DNA from: Sherwoodlollariibacterium sp049275655
GTDB taxonomy: Bacteria; Omnitrophota; Gorgyraeia; Gygaellales; Profunditerraquicolaceae
NCBI GenBank assembly: GCA_049275655.1
Contig: JBASUY010000030.1
Coordinates: forward strand, 1 to 64,000
Reading direction: 5' to 3'
Length of the DNA stretch: 64,000 bases
Shown: piece by piece, positions 49,015-57,193 of the stretch
Layout: each line of letters opens with the position of its first letter
How positions within the stretch are numbered: position 1 is the stretch's first letter
Made by a program: the position numbers and the translations under genes
The notes under the pieces: model-generated
Told to the model about the DNA's origin: nothing
The model's input: only the letters and a program-made list of their open reading frames with translations
Databases searched by the model: none

Positions 49015-50706
49015 TTATTTTAGGCGCTGCCACCAACTCTTCTTTTCTTCTTTATTTGCCGGTAAAACATAATCTACGCCTTGCTCAAACCTCTCTTGTT
49101 GCTCCTTAGTTAAATCATCCTCTTTAACTATTCTAGCCTTAATAAAAATTAACAAGTCTACTTTAACTGTGTTAGTAGTCTCGCGTCCGAAAAACTTCCC
49201 TACCCAAGGGATATCTTTTAAGAAAGGTATCCCTATAAACTCCTTAGATTTAACGTCTTTAAGCAAACCGCCTATAACGACTGTTTCTCCGTGCTTTAAT
49301 AAGACTTGCGTCTGTGCCTCTCTTACATCAACAATCGGATAGGTTGTCTCAGTTATAGCCTTACCAGCAGTTGAAGTAGCTATTATGTTAGAAGTAGAAG
49401 AAGTAATGCTGGGGTGAACAATCATATTAATATATCCTTCTTCGCTAATCTGCGGCACAACATTAAGCCTAATGCCTATCTCCTGGTAATAATCCAAAGT
49501 CTGCGTAACTGTTGGCCCGGAAGTATCTGTCCCCGCAGTAACTACTGATTCTAAAATAGGAGTATGGTAACCTACTAACATGGATGCTTCCTGATTATCA
49601 AGGGTTAATATGCTCGGAGCAGAGAGGGTATTTGTACTAGCATCATCCTCTAAAGCATGCACAACTGCCTCAAACTTAGTCCCTGTTAACTTCTGAAATA
49701 CAAACTCAGCTCCGGCATTATAAGGTTCATAGCCTAATATTCCTGTAGTTGCCGGGTTAAATACTGAAGGGGTAACAGTCTTAGCCGGAACATCACCAAC
49801 AGCAGCGGTTTTAATTGTCCCTGCGTGCCCACCTATACCATCTTTGCCACTTCCTTGCATTATTATAGCTGTATCTCTAGCAGAACCAATTGCAGAACTA
49901 CCTAATCCCCAATCAAAACCGATATCCCTTAACTTATTACGATTAACCTCCATAATCCTAATTTCAATAAGAACCTGCTTAGGCTTAACATCTATTCTTG
50001 GTAAAATATCATTACGGATTCTATCTAAAGAACTATAAGTATCAGTTACCACCAGTAACTTTGATTTTACTGAAGGGTCAAACTCTGCTTTTTTCATCAC
50101 CGTCTCTCCGGTAGAACCCTTTTCATAAGAGATAGCTTCTGATTTTGTTAAATCTGCCTTTTCTCTTTCTGTTGTAGCAGTAACAGATTCTTTCCCAATT
50201 TTAAATGTCCCGAATTTCCAACCCTTCTGCCCCCGGGCATAGAGAACCGAGGTTTTACCACGCGGGGTAAGCAAGGGGATAATTATCTTTTGGGCATCCT
50301 GGGCATCAAGGAACTTTAAAGTAAAAATTTCAGTTTGCAGGGGCTCTTCGGATTGAATCTTTGCGATATTCTCTAACTTGGTAACTAAGATAACATTGCC
50401 CTGCTTTTGATAGCCAAATCCGTAGGTCTTTAAGATTACGTCCAGCGCCATCTCCCAAGGAACATCAGCCATCCTGATAGTGACATTACCCATAACATCA
50501 GGGGTTGTCACAATATTTACCCCGGATTTCATAGAGATAATCTTTAAGACATTTTGTATATCAGCTTCTTTAAAATCCAAAGTAACATTCTCGCTTATCC
50601 TTAAAGCCTCTTCAGCTGACTTAAGCACTTCTTCTTCCTGTGCAATACCGGAAACTAAAATAAAAGATAAAAATATTACAAATAAACTTAAAATTTTTCT
50701 TGGCAT
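49015..50706 (-). CDS. pilQ: Type IV pilus secretin PilQ
   Basis: This is the outer-membrane secretin through which type IV pili exit. A signal peptide (about 1-22, ending VSGIAQ) is followed by an STN/secretin N-domain region (NVTLDFKEADIQNVLKIISMKSGVNIV) and N-domain repeats. The C-terminal secretin homology region carries VGYHTPILESV, LNVVPQISEEGYINMIVHPSI and the GETVVIGGLLKD...KDIPWVGKFFG signature. A strong ribosome binding site (AGGAGG) precedes the ATG. The preceding genes encode PilM/N/O/P, and the gene start overlaps the PilP-like stop. Confidence 0.93.
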   Translation of the reverse strand: MPRKILSLFVIFLSFILVSGIAQEEEVLKSAEEALRISENVTLDFKEADIQNVLKIISMKSGVNIVTTPDVMGNVTIRMADVPWEMALDVILKTYGFGYQKQGNVILVTKLENIAKIQSEEPLQTEIFTLKFLDAQDAQKIIIPLLTPRGKTSVLYARGQKGWKFGTFKIGKESVTATTEREKADLTKSEAISYEKGSTGETVMKKAEFDPSVKSKLLVVTDTYSSLDRIRNDILPRIDVKPKQVLIEIRIMEVNRNKLRDIGFDWGLGSSAIGSARDTAIIMQGSGKDGIGGHAGTIKTAAVGDVPAKTVTPSVFNPATTGILGYEPYNAGAEFVFQKLTGTKFEAVVHALEDDASTNTLSAPSILTLDNQEASMLVGYHTPILESVVTAGTDTSGPTVTQTLDYYQEIGIRLNVVPQISEEGYINMIVHPSITSSTSNIIATSTAGKAITETTYPIVDVREAQTQVLLKHGETVVIGGLLKDVKSKEFIGIPFLKDIPWVGKFFGRETTNTVKVDLLIFIKARIVKEDDLTKEQQERFEQGVDYVLPANKEEKKSWWQRLK

Positions 50707-51077
50707 TATCCCTCCTCTTTCTCTAACTCTACTTCGAAAGGTTCGCCATCCTTTATAAAGGTTACCTTATCCTCTTGAATTTTTAATACCTGATAATCTC
50801 CAACAAAATCACCGACTTTAACTACCATGCCATTTACTATAGCATAAGAGATTGATATATTGTCAAAAATTATGCCTTCCAGTTCTAAACCGCTTGAGGA
50901 GACTAAACGCGGCTTTATCTTAATTAGCGCTCCCTCAGGAGTAATTAAAGGCATAAAAGGATTACGCTCCCCCTTAACATCATAAATAAACTCTTCCTGC
51001 GCAAAAGATGAAAATACCTTAATGACTGCAAAAAATAAAATAACCAGGATTAATATTTTAAGGCTATTTTTTAACAT
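50706..51077 (-). CDS. pilP: PilP-like pilus assembly protein
   Basis: This 123-aa protein has an N-terminal hydrophobic segment (about 6-26) and a small beta-rich domain (YDVKGERNPFMPLITPEG, LELEGIIFD, VVKVGDFVGDYQVLKI). The RNPF motif and the strand pattern match PilP-type proteins that link the inner-membrane PilMNO platform to the secretin. The length is shorter than classical PilP. It lies between the PilO-like gene (14-bp overlap) and pilQ. I find no lipobox. Confidence 0.75.
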   Translation of the reverse strand: MLKNSLKILILVILFFAVIKVFSSFAQEEFIYDVKGERNPFMPLITPEGALIKIKPRLVSSSGLELEGIIFDNISISYAIVNGMVVKVGDFVGDYQVLKIQEDKVTFIKDGEPFEVELEKEEG

Positions 51078-51636
51078 AGGTTTTTAAGGTTACGGCTATC
51101 TTCTGCCTTAAAGGGTCTTTGGCCTGAGCTTCGATCTTGAAACTCTCTATCAAGATAAGAAACTCATTATTCTCAAGGGTATTTATAAATTTCCCAAAGT
51201 TATGATACCCTGCGATTAAATCTAAGTTAATCAAAAACGGCGAAAACTTTAGAGAAGTTTTTTGCAGTTCATAAGCAGGCTTAATCTGTATAATTCTTAC
51301 ATTATTAATATTAGCTATCTTGGAGATATCATTTAGAAGCGCTGTTAACTCCTTCTCAAGTATAGCCTTCTTAGCCTTTATTTTAGGAGTAGCTTTAGAA
51401 GATTTGACTGCCTGTATATTTTTTAACCCTGCATCTAAGGCTCTTAGGTCATTATTTATCCTGGCAATTTCTTTAGCTAAGCGGCCGGAGGAAAGAACCT
51501 GCTTCTTAAGCAGATAATTATAATCGAAATAAATTAAAGTAATGCTTAGGATAAAGATTAAAAGAAGCTTCTTATTATCTAAAGAAAACCTCTCTATAAG
51601 GTTTAGGCTATTTATTTTTTCAATTAAGTTCTTCAT
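51064..51636 (-). CDS. pilO: PilO-like pilus assembly protein
   Basis: This 190-aa inner-membrane protein has one transmembrane helix (about 24-42), a coiled-coil region (RLAKEIARINNDLRALDAGL) and a ferredoxin-like periplasmic domain (FSPFLINLDLIAGYHNFGKFINTLENN), the hallmark of PilO/GspM. It pairs with PilN and PilM to align the pilus motor. It overlaps the PilN-like gene by 4 bp and the PilP-like gene by 14 bp. Confidence 0.8.
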   Translation of the reverse strand: MKNLIEKINSLNLIERFSLDNKKLLLIFILSITLIYFDYNYLLKKQVLSSGRLAKEIARINNDLRALDAGLKNIQAVKSSKATPKIKAKKAILEKELTALLNDISKIANINNVRIIQIKPAYELQKTSLKFSPFLINLDLIAGYHNFGKFINTLENNEFLILIESFKIEAQAKDPLRQKIAVTLKTYVKK

Positions 51637-52241
51637 TTTTTCTTTAATGACCCGGACAAAGAAAAATCTGCTACTTCGTATGCGCCAATAAAACTTTTCT
51701 GTATTGAGGTTAAATCTAAGGATGAAAAATTTTTCATAAAATCACTGTCAGCCTTTATCATCTCAACGTAATTGCGTATCAATGAAACCTCGTCCTTCTT
51801 TAAAGAGACTGCCTTGCCCTTTAGAAAAAACTCTTTTTTATTCCCAGAGAGAGACTCCAACCAAACCCCCTCAGGCAAAGAAATACTTAATTTAAACAAT
51901 TTTTCGCTCCAATTTATCTTCTCCGATAAAAACCTCTCCATCTCTTTAGTGTCTAAAGAGATGAGGGCATGCTGGGCATTAAACTCTTCTAAAGCCTTTC
52001 TCTGAAGAAAAGAATTCTCCCACTTTGCTTTTAAGGCATTAAGTTTGTGGGAACGCACAGATAGTAAAAAAGCAAAATATATATGAACAAGAAGCAATAA
52101 AAGAAAAACTGAAGGAATAAGAATAATCAAAAGCTTCGGGCCTATTTTTTTTAAATCCGCTCCTTCAGCTTGTTTAAGAGGCTTGATTACTCTGTTTCTT
52201 AATTCTTCCGGCAATAAATTTATCTCTATCATAACAGGCAA
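51633..52241 (-). CDS. pilN: PilN-like pilus assembly protein
   Basis: This is a 202-aa membrane protein. The conserved N-terminal EINLLPEE (5-12), which docks onto PilM, is intact. One transmembrane helix follows (about 32-53), then a coiled-coil and a periplasmic domain. The length matches PilN. It is 3 bp after pilM and overlaps pilO by 4 bp (ATGA), so the three are translated together. Confidence 0.88.
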   Translation of the reverse strand: MPVMIEINLLPEELRNRVIKPLKQAEGADLKKIGPKLLIILIPSVFLLLLLVHIYFAFLLSVRSHKLNALKAKWENSFLQRKALEEFNAQHALISLDTKEMERFLSEKINWSEKLFKLSISLPEGVWLESLSGNKKEFFLKGKAVSLKKDEVSLIRNYVEMIKADSDFMKNFSSLDLTSIQKSFIGAYEVADFSLSGSLKKK

Positions 52242-52244
52242 ACC

Positions 52245-53273
52245 TTAGCTACTATGCAATGCTAACCCCAACGCTACCGCAAGCTCTCCCTGAACAACTT
52301 TAAGTTTAGGCAGATCAACGCTGCTTGCTATTTTTAACCGCCTTAAAGGCTCCCACTCTTCAACCTCTATATTTAAAAAATGCTCAAGCTTATCTTTTAA
52401 GCCGGTAAGTTTGGCACTCCCTCCGCTTAAAAATATTTTTTCTACCATTGAAGCACCTTGGCTTTCATAATAGTCAAAGGATGCCCTTATCTCCCCTGCT
52501 AAATTTATCAGGGCAGACTCTACAGCTGCTTTAATTTTATTCAGCTTATCTAATTCAGGAGTAATCTTAAGCTTTTCAGCTTCCATAAACTCTATACTTA
52601 AAATATCTGCTACCTTTTGCGTAAAGGTATTCCCGGAAATATGTATGTCACGGCTAAACCGCGGGATGCCTTCATCTAAAATATTAAGGTTGGAGATAGA
52701 AGCGCCTATATTAAGCAAGGCAACCGTATTATTTCCTTCAGAAGGGATAAACGGATAATTAAAATTAAAGAGATTTACCAAGGCAATGGAATCAACGCCT
52801 ACAAGCCCAACGCGATAACCTGCCCCTTCTACTAATTTTAAGCGCTGGTTAACTAAATCCTTCTTCACCGCAGCAACTAAAACCAGCATTTTATTATCCG
52901 GAAGGTTGTCTTTAAGTATATAACCGTCTAAGTTTACCTCTGAGACAGAAAAGGGTATATGTTTTTGCGCCTCAAATTTAAGCGCCTGCCTTAACTCCGA
53001 ACTACTCATACGGGGAAAGAGGACATAACGGATTACACTCTGTTGGCCTGATACTGATATATTTACCGGTAGGCCCGGCTGATTATTCAATAATCTCTTT
53101 AAGGTTTCGCCTAACTCAAGCTTAGAAGGCTCAATATCAAAACCGATTAACTCAATCTGATCCTTAGAAGATTTAATATTGACTACCTTTATCTGGGCTG
53201 TCCCTATATCAACGCCTATAAAAGCCCTGTCTTTTGATAACCCCCCTTTTAATTTAGATAAAATAGTCCTCAT
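52245..53273 (-). CDS. pilM: Type IV pilus assembly ATPase-fold protein PilM
   Basis: PilM is an actin-like cytoplasmic protein that binds the PilN tail. FIGVDIGTAQIKVVNIK (18-34) is the phosphate-1 motif, and FLSGGSAKLTGLKDKLEHFLNIEVEEW near the C terminus is the adenosine region. The middle contains ALLNIGASISNLNI. At 342 aa it is normal. It precedes the PilN, O, P and Q genes. Confidence 0.93.
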   Translation of the reverse strand: MRTILSKLKGGLSKDRAFIGVDIGTAQIKVVNIKSSKDQIELIGFDIEPSKLELGETLKRLLNNQPGLPVNISVSGQQSVIRYVLFPRMSSSELRQALKFEAQKHIPFSVSEVNLDGYILKDNLPDNKMLVLVAAVKKDLVNQRLKLVEGAGYRVGLVGVDSIALVNLFNFNYPFIPSEGNNTVALLNIGASISNLNILDEGIPRFSRDIHISGNTFTQKVADILSIEFMEAEKLKITPELDKLNKIKAAVESALINLAGEIRASFDYYESQGASMVEKIFLSGGSAKLTGLKDKLEHFLNIEVEEWEPLRRLKIASSVDLPKLKVVQGELAVALGLALHSS

Positions 53274-53291
53274 TATAAATTATCCTATTTT

Positions 53292-53714
53292 TTATTCTTT
53301 TGTAGTACAATCCTCGGATATTAAAATCCCCTTAGTAGTAACGGTAAATGCTAAATTACCGGTCAGCTTGCACCTTAAGGGGAAAGCATAACAGTTATAC
53401 CCTGAAGCTTCTAAGCGAATACAGCTGTAAGTATATCCTTTCATCGGAGACTCAGCGATATAATCCTTATCTAAATACAAGGGGTTAGACCGGGTTAATA
53501 CGGAGATGGAGTTAGGATATACGCCCTGATTATCATTAGCATAGCTATCTAAAGCAGCTGCAAGGGCCTTTAAGTTTGCCTGCGCTGTCGCCTCATTCCG
53601 AGCAGATATTAAAATAAGGGCTTTTTCTGTAACAAGGCGTAAAATTAAAACTAAAAGGGCAAAAGCCACGATAATTGTTACAAAACTTTTCCCTTTTTTA
53701 TTTATTAAAAACAT
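53292..53714 (-). CDS. Noncanonical pseudopilin-like protein
   Basis: This 140-aa protein has the pilin layout: a short basic leader, one hydrophobic helix (about 12-33) and a globular domain starting ATAQANLKALAAALDSYANDNQGVYP, which matches the neighbouring pilins. The processing region reads KKGKSFVTIIVAF, lacking both the GF cleavage junction and the conserved Glu at +5. It may be a minor pilin like GspK-type proteins that lack Glu5, or an unprocessed membrane protein. It lies between a normal prepilin gene and pilM. Confidence 0.75.
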   Translation of the reverse strand: MFLINKKGKSFVTIIVAFALLVLILRLVTEKALILISARNEATAQANLKALAAALDSYANDNQGVYPNSISVLTRSNPLYLDKDYIAESPMKGYTYSCIRLEASGYNCYAFPLRCKLTGNLAFTVTTKGILISEDCTTKE

Positions 53715-53715
53715 A

Positions 53716-54153
53716 TCAGTAATCTTTAAAGTTTGTATCAGTAGGGCCGGGAGTATCGCTCCTTTTTATTCTAGCACCGGTGGTGATCTGATAGTTATGC
53801 CCTGCCAATGCTTCGCTAACTGCTAGCGCCCGAATATCATAGCCTGAAGGGCTGATAGAGCCTGCTACATAACGGTAATACCCTACCTGGTTTAAGCTTA
53901 AAAAATCTTGCGTTGCACACTTTGCGTCAATAAGAAACTGTAGATTAGTTTCTTGCCCGGGGGCATAAGCGCCATTATTAGCAGCAGCATAAATCTCAAA
54001 AGCCGCAGCCATTGCTTTTAAGTTTGCTTGGGCGTTAGACTCATTAGCTCTTTTCTTAAGTTCTGTCCCTTGGATAACAACAAGAGAAAGCAAAAAAGAG
54101 ATGATAAGGACTACAAACATTATCTCTACAAGGGTGAACCCTTTTTTTCTCAT
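53716..54153 (-). CDS. Type IV prepilin-like protein
   Basis: MRKKGFTLVEIMFVVLIISFLLS is a canonical type III signal: basic leader, Gly-Phe junction, Glu at +5, then a hydrophobic helix. The globular part begins ESNAQANLKAMAAAFEIYAAANNGAYAP, close to the major pilin. I use the ATG at 54153; an in-frame start at 54231 would add a 26-residue leader that does not fit prepilins. No Shine-Dalgarno sequence is visible at 54153. A strong terminator lies upstream, after the major pilin gene, so expression may rely on readthrough. Confidence 0.85.
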   Translation of the reverse strand: MRKKGFTLVEIMFVVLIISFLLSLVVIQGTELKKRANESNAQANLKAMAAAFEIYAAANNGAYAPGQETNLQFLIDAKCATQDFLSLNQVGYYRYVAGSISPSGYDIRALAVSEALAGHNYQITTGARIKRSDTPGPTDTNFKDY

Positions 54154-54252
54154 AGAGATAATTTTAACATAAAATAAGGATTTAGCAATTAATTTTTTTA
54201 TAGAATAAATAAGGAACCCTTTGGCAGGCAAGAAATTAGAGTTTGTTTTTCT

Positions 54253-54288
54253 TAAAAAAAATAGGGGAGGTTAACCCTCCCCTATTTA
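54253..54288 (-). terminator. Intrinsic terminator after the major pilin gene
   Basis: Read on the minus strand, a perfect 12-bp stem (AAATAGGGGAGG with CCTCCCCTATTT, 54259-54270 and 54276-54287) with a 5-nt loop is followed by a run of T residues. It lies 17 bp after the pilA stop and probably insulates highly expressed pilA from the pilus assembly genes. Confidence 0.92.
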
Positions 54289-54303
54289 CTGAATTGCTAC
54301 TAC

Positions 54304-54711
54304 TTAATCTTCTTGCGGAGCTTCCGCTGGTGTATCTTCAAGAACACCGCCAGTAGTTATACTAAGGTTTCTTGAACCGGTTGAACCCACGCCTACAGGA
54401 GTAGCGCTAAAGCTATATCCTCCGTCGGGAAAATTACAAACGTAAGTATATCCTCCGGTAGATTTACCGCACAAAGTATCTGCCGCTTTAGCGTAATTTT
54501 TCAAAAGATCAACACTAGTAGGATACGTCCCATTATTTGCAGAAGCATAGGTCTCTGCAGCTGTAGAGAGCGTACGCAGGTTTGCCTTTGCTGCTGCGTC
54601 ATTGGCAGTCACCCTAGCACTTAATAAATTAGGTATAGCTATAGCTGCTAAGAGAGCGATAATTGCAACAACAATCATAATTTCAACAAGCGTAAAACCT
54701 TTTTTATTCAT
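54304..54711 (-). CDS. pilA: Major type IV pilin-like protein
   Basis: MNKKGFTLVEIMIVVAIIALLAAIAIPNLLSARVTANDAAAKANLRTLSTAAETYASANNGTYP is a full canonical prepilin: GF cleavage site, Glu at +5, long hydrophobic helix and conserved alpha-1C region. The C-terminal domain is short, with a Cys pair in DTLCGKSTGGYTYVCNF that can form the disulphide-bonded loop. It has its own promoter, a leader of about 137 nt with a strong GGGGG ribosome binding site and a strong terminator, consistent with being the major subunit. Confidence 0.9.
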   Translation of the reverse strand: MNKKGFTLVEIMIVVAIIALLAAIAIPNLLSARVTANDAAAKANLRTLSTAAETYASANNGTYPTSVDLLKNYAKAADTLCGKSTGGYTYVCNFPDGGYSFSATPVGVGSTGSRNLSITTGGVLEDTPAEAPQED

Positions 54712-54855
54712 CTAAAATCCCCCTTTCTAAAGGCAAGATTAGCTTTTCGCACCCTTATTTAACCCTTTTTTTGTATATCTTATAAATTATAACTAACTCT
54801 ACTTCAAAGGGTTAGGTAAGCTTTCGCTAAAGCCGCCTTTGGTTAAATCCCTTTC

Positions 54856-54884
54856 TTTATACCACCTCCTTTCTGCTTTGTCAA
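54856..54884 (-). promoter_or_regulatory. Sigma-70-type promoter of pilA
   Basis: On the minus strand TTGACA (54879-54884) and TATAAA (54856-54861) are separated by exactly 17 bp, near-perfect consensus. Transcription should start around 54848, giving a leader of about 137 nt. No sigma-54-type GG-N10-GC site was seen, unlike many pilA genes. Confidence 0.85.
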
Positions 54885-54925
54885 GTAAAAAATAAGCCTA
54901 TTCCCGCATACTTAAGGAATAGGCT
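54885..54925 (-). terminator. Intrinsic terminator after the PilZ-protein gene
   Basis: On the minus strand AGCCTATTCC (54916-54925) pairs perfectly with GGAATAGGCT (54895-54904) around an 11-nt loop and is followed by TATTTTTTA. The T-run ends directly at the -35 box of the pilA promoter. Confidence 0.85.
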
Positions 54926-55066
54926 AAGATTGTTGAAGAAAAAATTTAAATTATTTTAATAAAATATAAATACGTTTTTTACTTTAGCCTTAATAAGTAC
55001 GCGACCTTTCCTAAGGCAAGTATAACATAGTATAGGCAGATATTCAAGAAGGTGTATTAAAGATAA

Positions 55067-55864
55067 TTAAATGTTATAATTTTGTTGAATTTTCTTCTTC
55101 TCTTGAGCTATAAACCACTCTATATACTCTTCAAGCAACTCCTTCTGCTCTAGCGAAACGGCAGTAAATTCTACCCTAGTAAGATGGGCTCCCCCTATTA
55201 ACAACTCATAGTCTTTCTTAAGCTTATGCGATTCAATAACCTTCGCATTAAAATTAAGCCAATCAAAAGGCTTGCTAGGCACCTTTAATAAAAGCACCAA
55301 ATGCGTAGATGCCTTATAAAGTAATTTAGTAGTAAAAAGAGCTCCATTCTGGCTAATATTCCTTATAACAGAAACATCCCATTCTGGAATATTCAAATCT
55401 CTGGATTCTGCGTACATAACAATTAAAGGTTTTGGGATTCTTACCGACCCTCTCTTTTCAAAGTCTTTCTCTAATATACCAAGATGTTTTTCATAAATAC
55501 GCTCTAATGCTTGATCCTGTTTTGAAGCAAAGATACAATAATCCTTAAGGAAAGAGGCTGAATCTTCAGGAACAAAGGTAAACTTTAATCTGGTACGAAA
55601 GCCCGTAACAAATGCCCCGGGAAACTTTGTTATATCTTTTGATTCTAATACTATAGCTTTGAATTCTTGCCACTTGTCAGGACGGCTTGGCAGCTTAAGC
55701 AATATAGGCAGTTCTTGCCCCTCAGTGAAAGAGACAGGGCTTAAAAACCTAAGCCCCTCTTCATTTAAATCTATAAGGTTGACAACATACTTCTTGCCGG
55801 ATGGATGGTAAAAAGCTAATAGTAGCGGCCTACGTACCCTAAACGACCTTCTTCTCTCTTCCAT
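55067..55864 (-). CDS. Double PilZ-domain protein
   Basis: This 265-aa protein has two tandem PilZ-like domains. The first (about 1-115) has RRSFRVRRPLLL and NLIDLNEEGLRF. The second (about 135-255) has RGSVRIPKPLIV and VIRNISQNGALF. PilZ domains bind c-di-GMP through RXXXR and (D/N)XSXXG. The first copy has a changed second motif (DLNEEG) and the second has NISQNG, so the second is the better candidate for binding. Between them lies a helical linker. It precedes the pilA operon and may tie pilus function to c-di-GMP. Its own promoter was not found. Confidence 0.85.
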   Translation of the reverse strand: MEERRRSFRVRRPLLLAFYHPSGKKYVVNLIDLNEEGLRFLSPVSFTEGQELPILLKLPSRPDKWQEFKAIVLESKDITKFPGAFVTGFRTRLKFTFVPEDSASFLKDYCIFASKQDQALERIYEKHLGILEKDFEKRGSVRIPKPLIVMYAESRDLNIPEWDVSVIRNISQNGALFTTKLLYKASTHLVLLLKVPSKPFDWLNFNAKVIESHKLKKDYELLIGGAHLTRVEFTAVSLEQKELLEEYIEWFIAQEKKKIQQNYNI

Positions 55865-55930
55865 AGGTATTAATTTTTAAAATCCCTAAATCAAATCATA
55901 TTTTAACATTTTTTATAACATAAGCAAAAT

Positions 55931-57193
55931 TTATTTCAATTTTATATTAATTATTTTATTTTTTAACGGCTTGCCTGACTTTAGGTAAACTTTTATATAA
56001 TTTCCGGTAAACCCCTCCCAATACCCCTTCTTTTCTTTAGAGAGAGCCTCAAAAAGAACCGGCAATCTTTTTCCTTTAAACTTTTGAAGGAATTTTAAAC
56101 GGCTCTTTTCAGAGAGAGCTTTAAGCCTCTTAACCCTTTCATTAAGAATAGCTTTAGGGAGGGTTATTTTGTAATTAACCGCAGCAGATGTCCCTTCCCT
56201 CGGAGAATAAGGAAAAATATGCACCTTAAGGGGATTTATCTTTTGCACTAAAGAGAGGGTATTTTGAAAGTTTTTCTCGCTCTCTCCCGGGAAACCGACT
56301 ATACAATCAGTAGTAATAGCAATCTGTGGAACTATTTTTTTAATTTTATTAATTAAGAGGAGGTAAGACTTACGGGTATATTTGCGATTCATCTTCTTTA
56401 GGATAACGTTGTCTCCGCTTTGTATAGGAATATGTAAATGCGGGCAGAGTTTAGTTAAACGCAGAAAAGATTTAAGAAGGCTATCTGTAATATCCCCTGC
56501 TTCTATGGAACTTAAGCGGATGCGCTCTAATCCTTTTATCTTCTCAAGCCCTTCTATTACATCAACTAAATCTACCCTCTCCTTTTTAAAATCTCTCCCA
56601 TAAGCACCTAAACAAATTCCGGTTAGGACAATCTCCTTAAAACCTCTCCTTACTAAACCTTTTGCTTCCTTAAAAATTAACTTAAGAGGCTTACTTTTAG
56701 GCTTGCCGCGAACCAAAGAGACTTTGCAATAAGAACAGAAATTATCACAGCCGTCTTGAATTTTTAAAAAAGCACGGGTACGCCCCTTGAAAAATGTTAT
56801 CCTGTTTGTCAATTTGCCGGTTGGCCTGTTGACCGGTTTTCCTGTTATCCTGTTATCCGGTTTGCCTGTTAAAAAGTAGGCGATATTCTCTTTTTCCTTA
56901 TTTTTGAAAATCAAAATATCCTTATTTATTCCTTTAATCTGGCCCACATCCAACTCAGCAAGGCAACCGGTAACTATGATCTTTGCTTTGGGATTTTCTC
57001 TGATAGAACGGCGGATAATCTCGCGGGATTTAGAATCTGCGGATGAAGTTACTGTGCAAGTATTGATAAGATAGATATCAGCTCTTTTCTTTTGCGAGGC
57101 CTCCTTAAAACCTTTTTCCAAAAAGCCCTCACGGATAATCTGAGTATCGTATTGATTAACCTTACATCCTAATGTATAAAACTTTACCTTCAT
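55931..57193 (-). CDS. mtaB: tRNA t6A37 methylthiotransferase MtaB
   Basis: MtaB is a radical SAM enzyme that adds a methylthio group to t6A37 of tRNA. The N-terminal UPF0004 domain has YTLGCKVNQYDTQ, NTCTVT and VTGCLAE with three Cys for the auxiliary cluster. The radical SAM core has IQDGCDNFCSYCKVSLVRG with the CX3CX2C set. A TRAM-like C-terminal region follows. At 420 aa it is normal. A 72-bp, nine-unit repeat encoding about residues 109-133 (TGKPDNRITGKPVNRPTGKL...) is inserted in the linker between the two domains, in frame. Confidence 0.94.
   Translation of the reverse strand: MKVKFYTLGCKVNQYDTQIIREGFLEKGFKEASQKKRADIYLINTCTVTSSADSKSREIIRRSIRENPKAKIIVTGCLAELDVGQIKGINKDILIFKNKEKENIAYFLTGKPDNRITGKPVNRPTGKLTNRITFFKGRTRAFLKIQDGCDNFCSYCKVSLVRGKPKSKPLKLIFKEAKGLVRRGFKEIVLTGICLGAYGRDFKKERVDLVDVIEGLEKIKGLERIRLSSIEAGDITDSLLKSFLRLTKLCPHLHIPIQSGDNVILKKMNRKYTRKSYLLLINKIKKIVPQIAITTDCIVGFPGESEKNFQNTLSLVQKINPLKVHIFPYSPREGTSAAVNYKITLPKAILNERVKRLKALSEKSRLKFLQKFKGKRLPVLFEALSKEKKGYWEGFTGNYIKVYLKSGKPLKNKIINIKLK
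56796..56867. repeat. Nine-unit 8-bp tandem repeat inside mtaB
   Basis: There are nine contiguous 8-bp units on the plus strand, all of form GTT/ATT-N-NCC-N: GTTATCCT, GTTTGTCA, ATTTGCCG, GTTGGCCT, GTTGACCG, GTTTTCCT, GTTATCCT, GTTATCCG, GTTTGCCT. The array is 72 bp long and so in frame. The units match the arrays flanking the S23-like gene at 46381 and 46822. Confidence 0.93.

Larger units (their letters stand above)
54712..55066 (-). promoter_or_regulatory. pilA upstream region: promoter, leader and upstream terminator
   Basis: This 355-bp gap has no gene. Reading towards pilA it holds an A/T-rich stretch after the PilZ-protein gene, a terminator hairpin (54895-54925), a sigma-70-type promoter (54856-54884) and a leader of about 137 nt. 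The leader can form small hairpins (GCTTT-AGCG-AAAGC near 54815-54830 and CTAAC...GTTAG). I checked it by eye for a c-di-GMP-I riboswitch and found no match to the conserved core. Confidence 0.6.

Noticed and set aside
54712..54850. c-di-GMP riboswitch in the pilA leader
   Set aside because: The conserved GEMM core sequences and tetraloop arrangement could not be found; only small generic hairpins are present.
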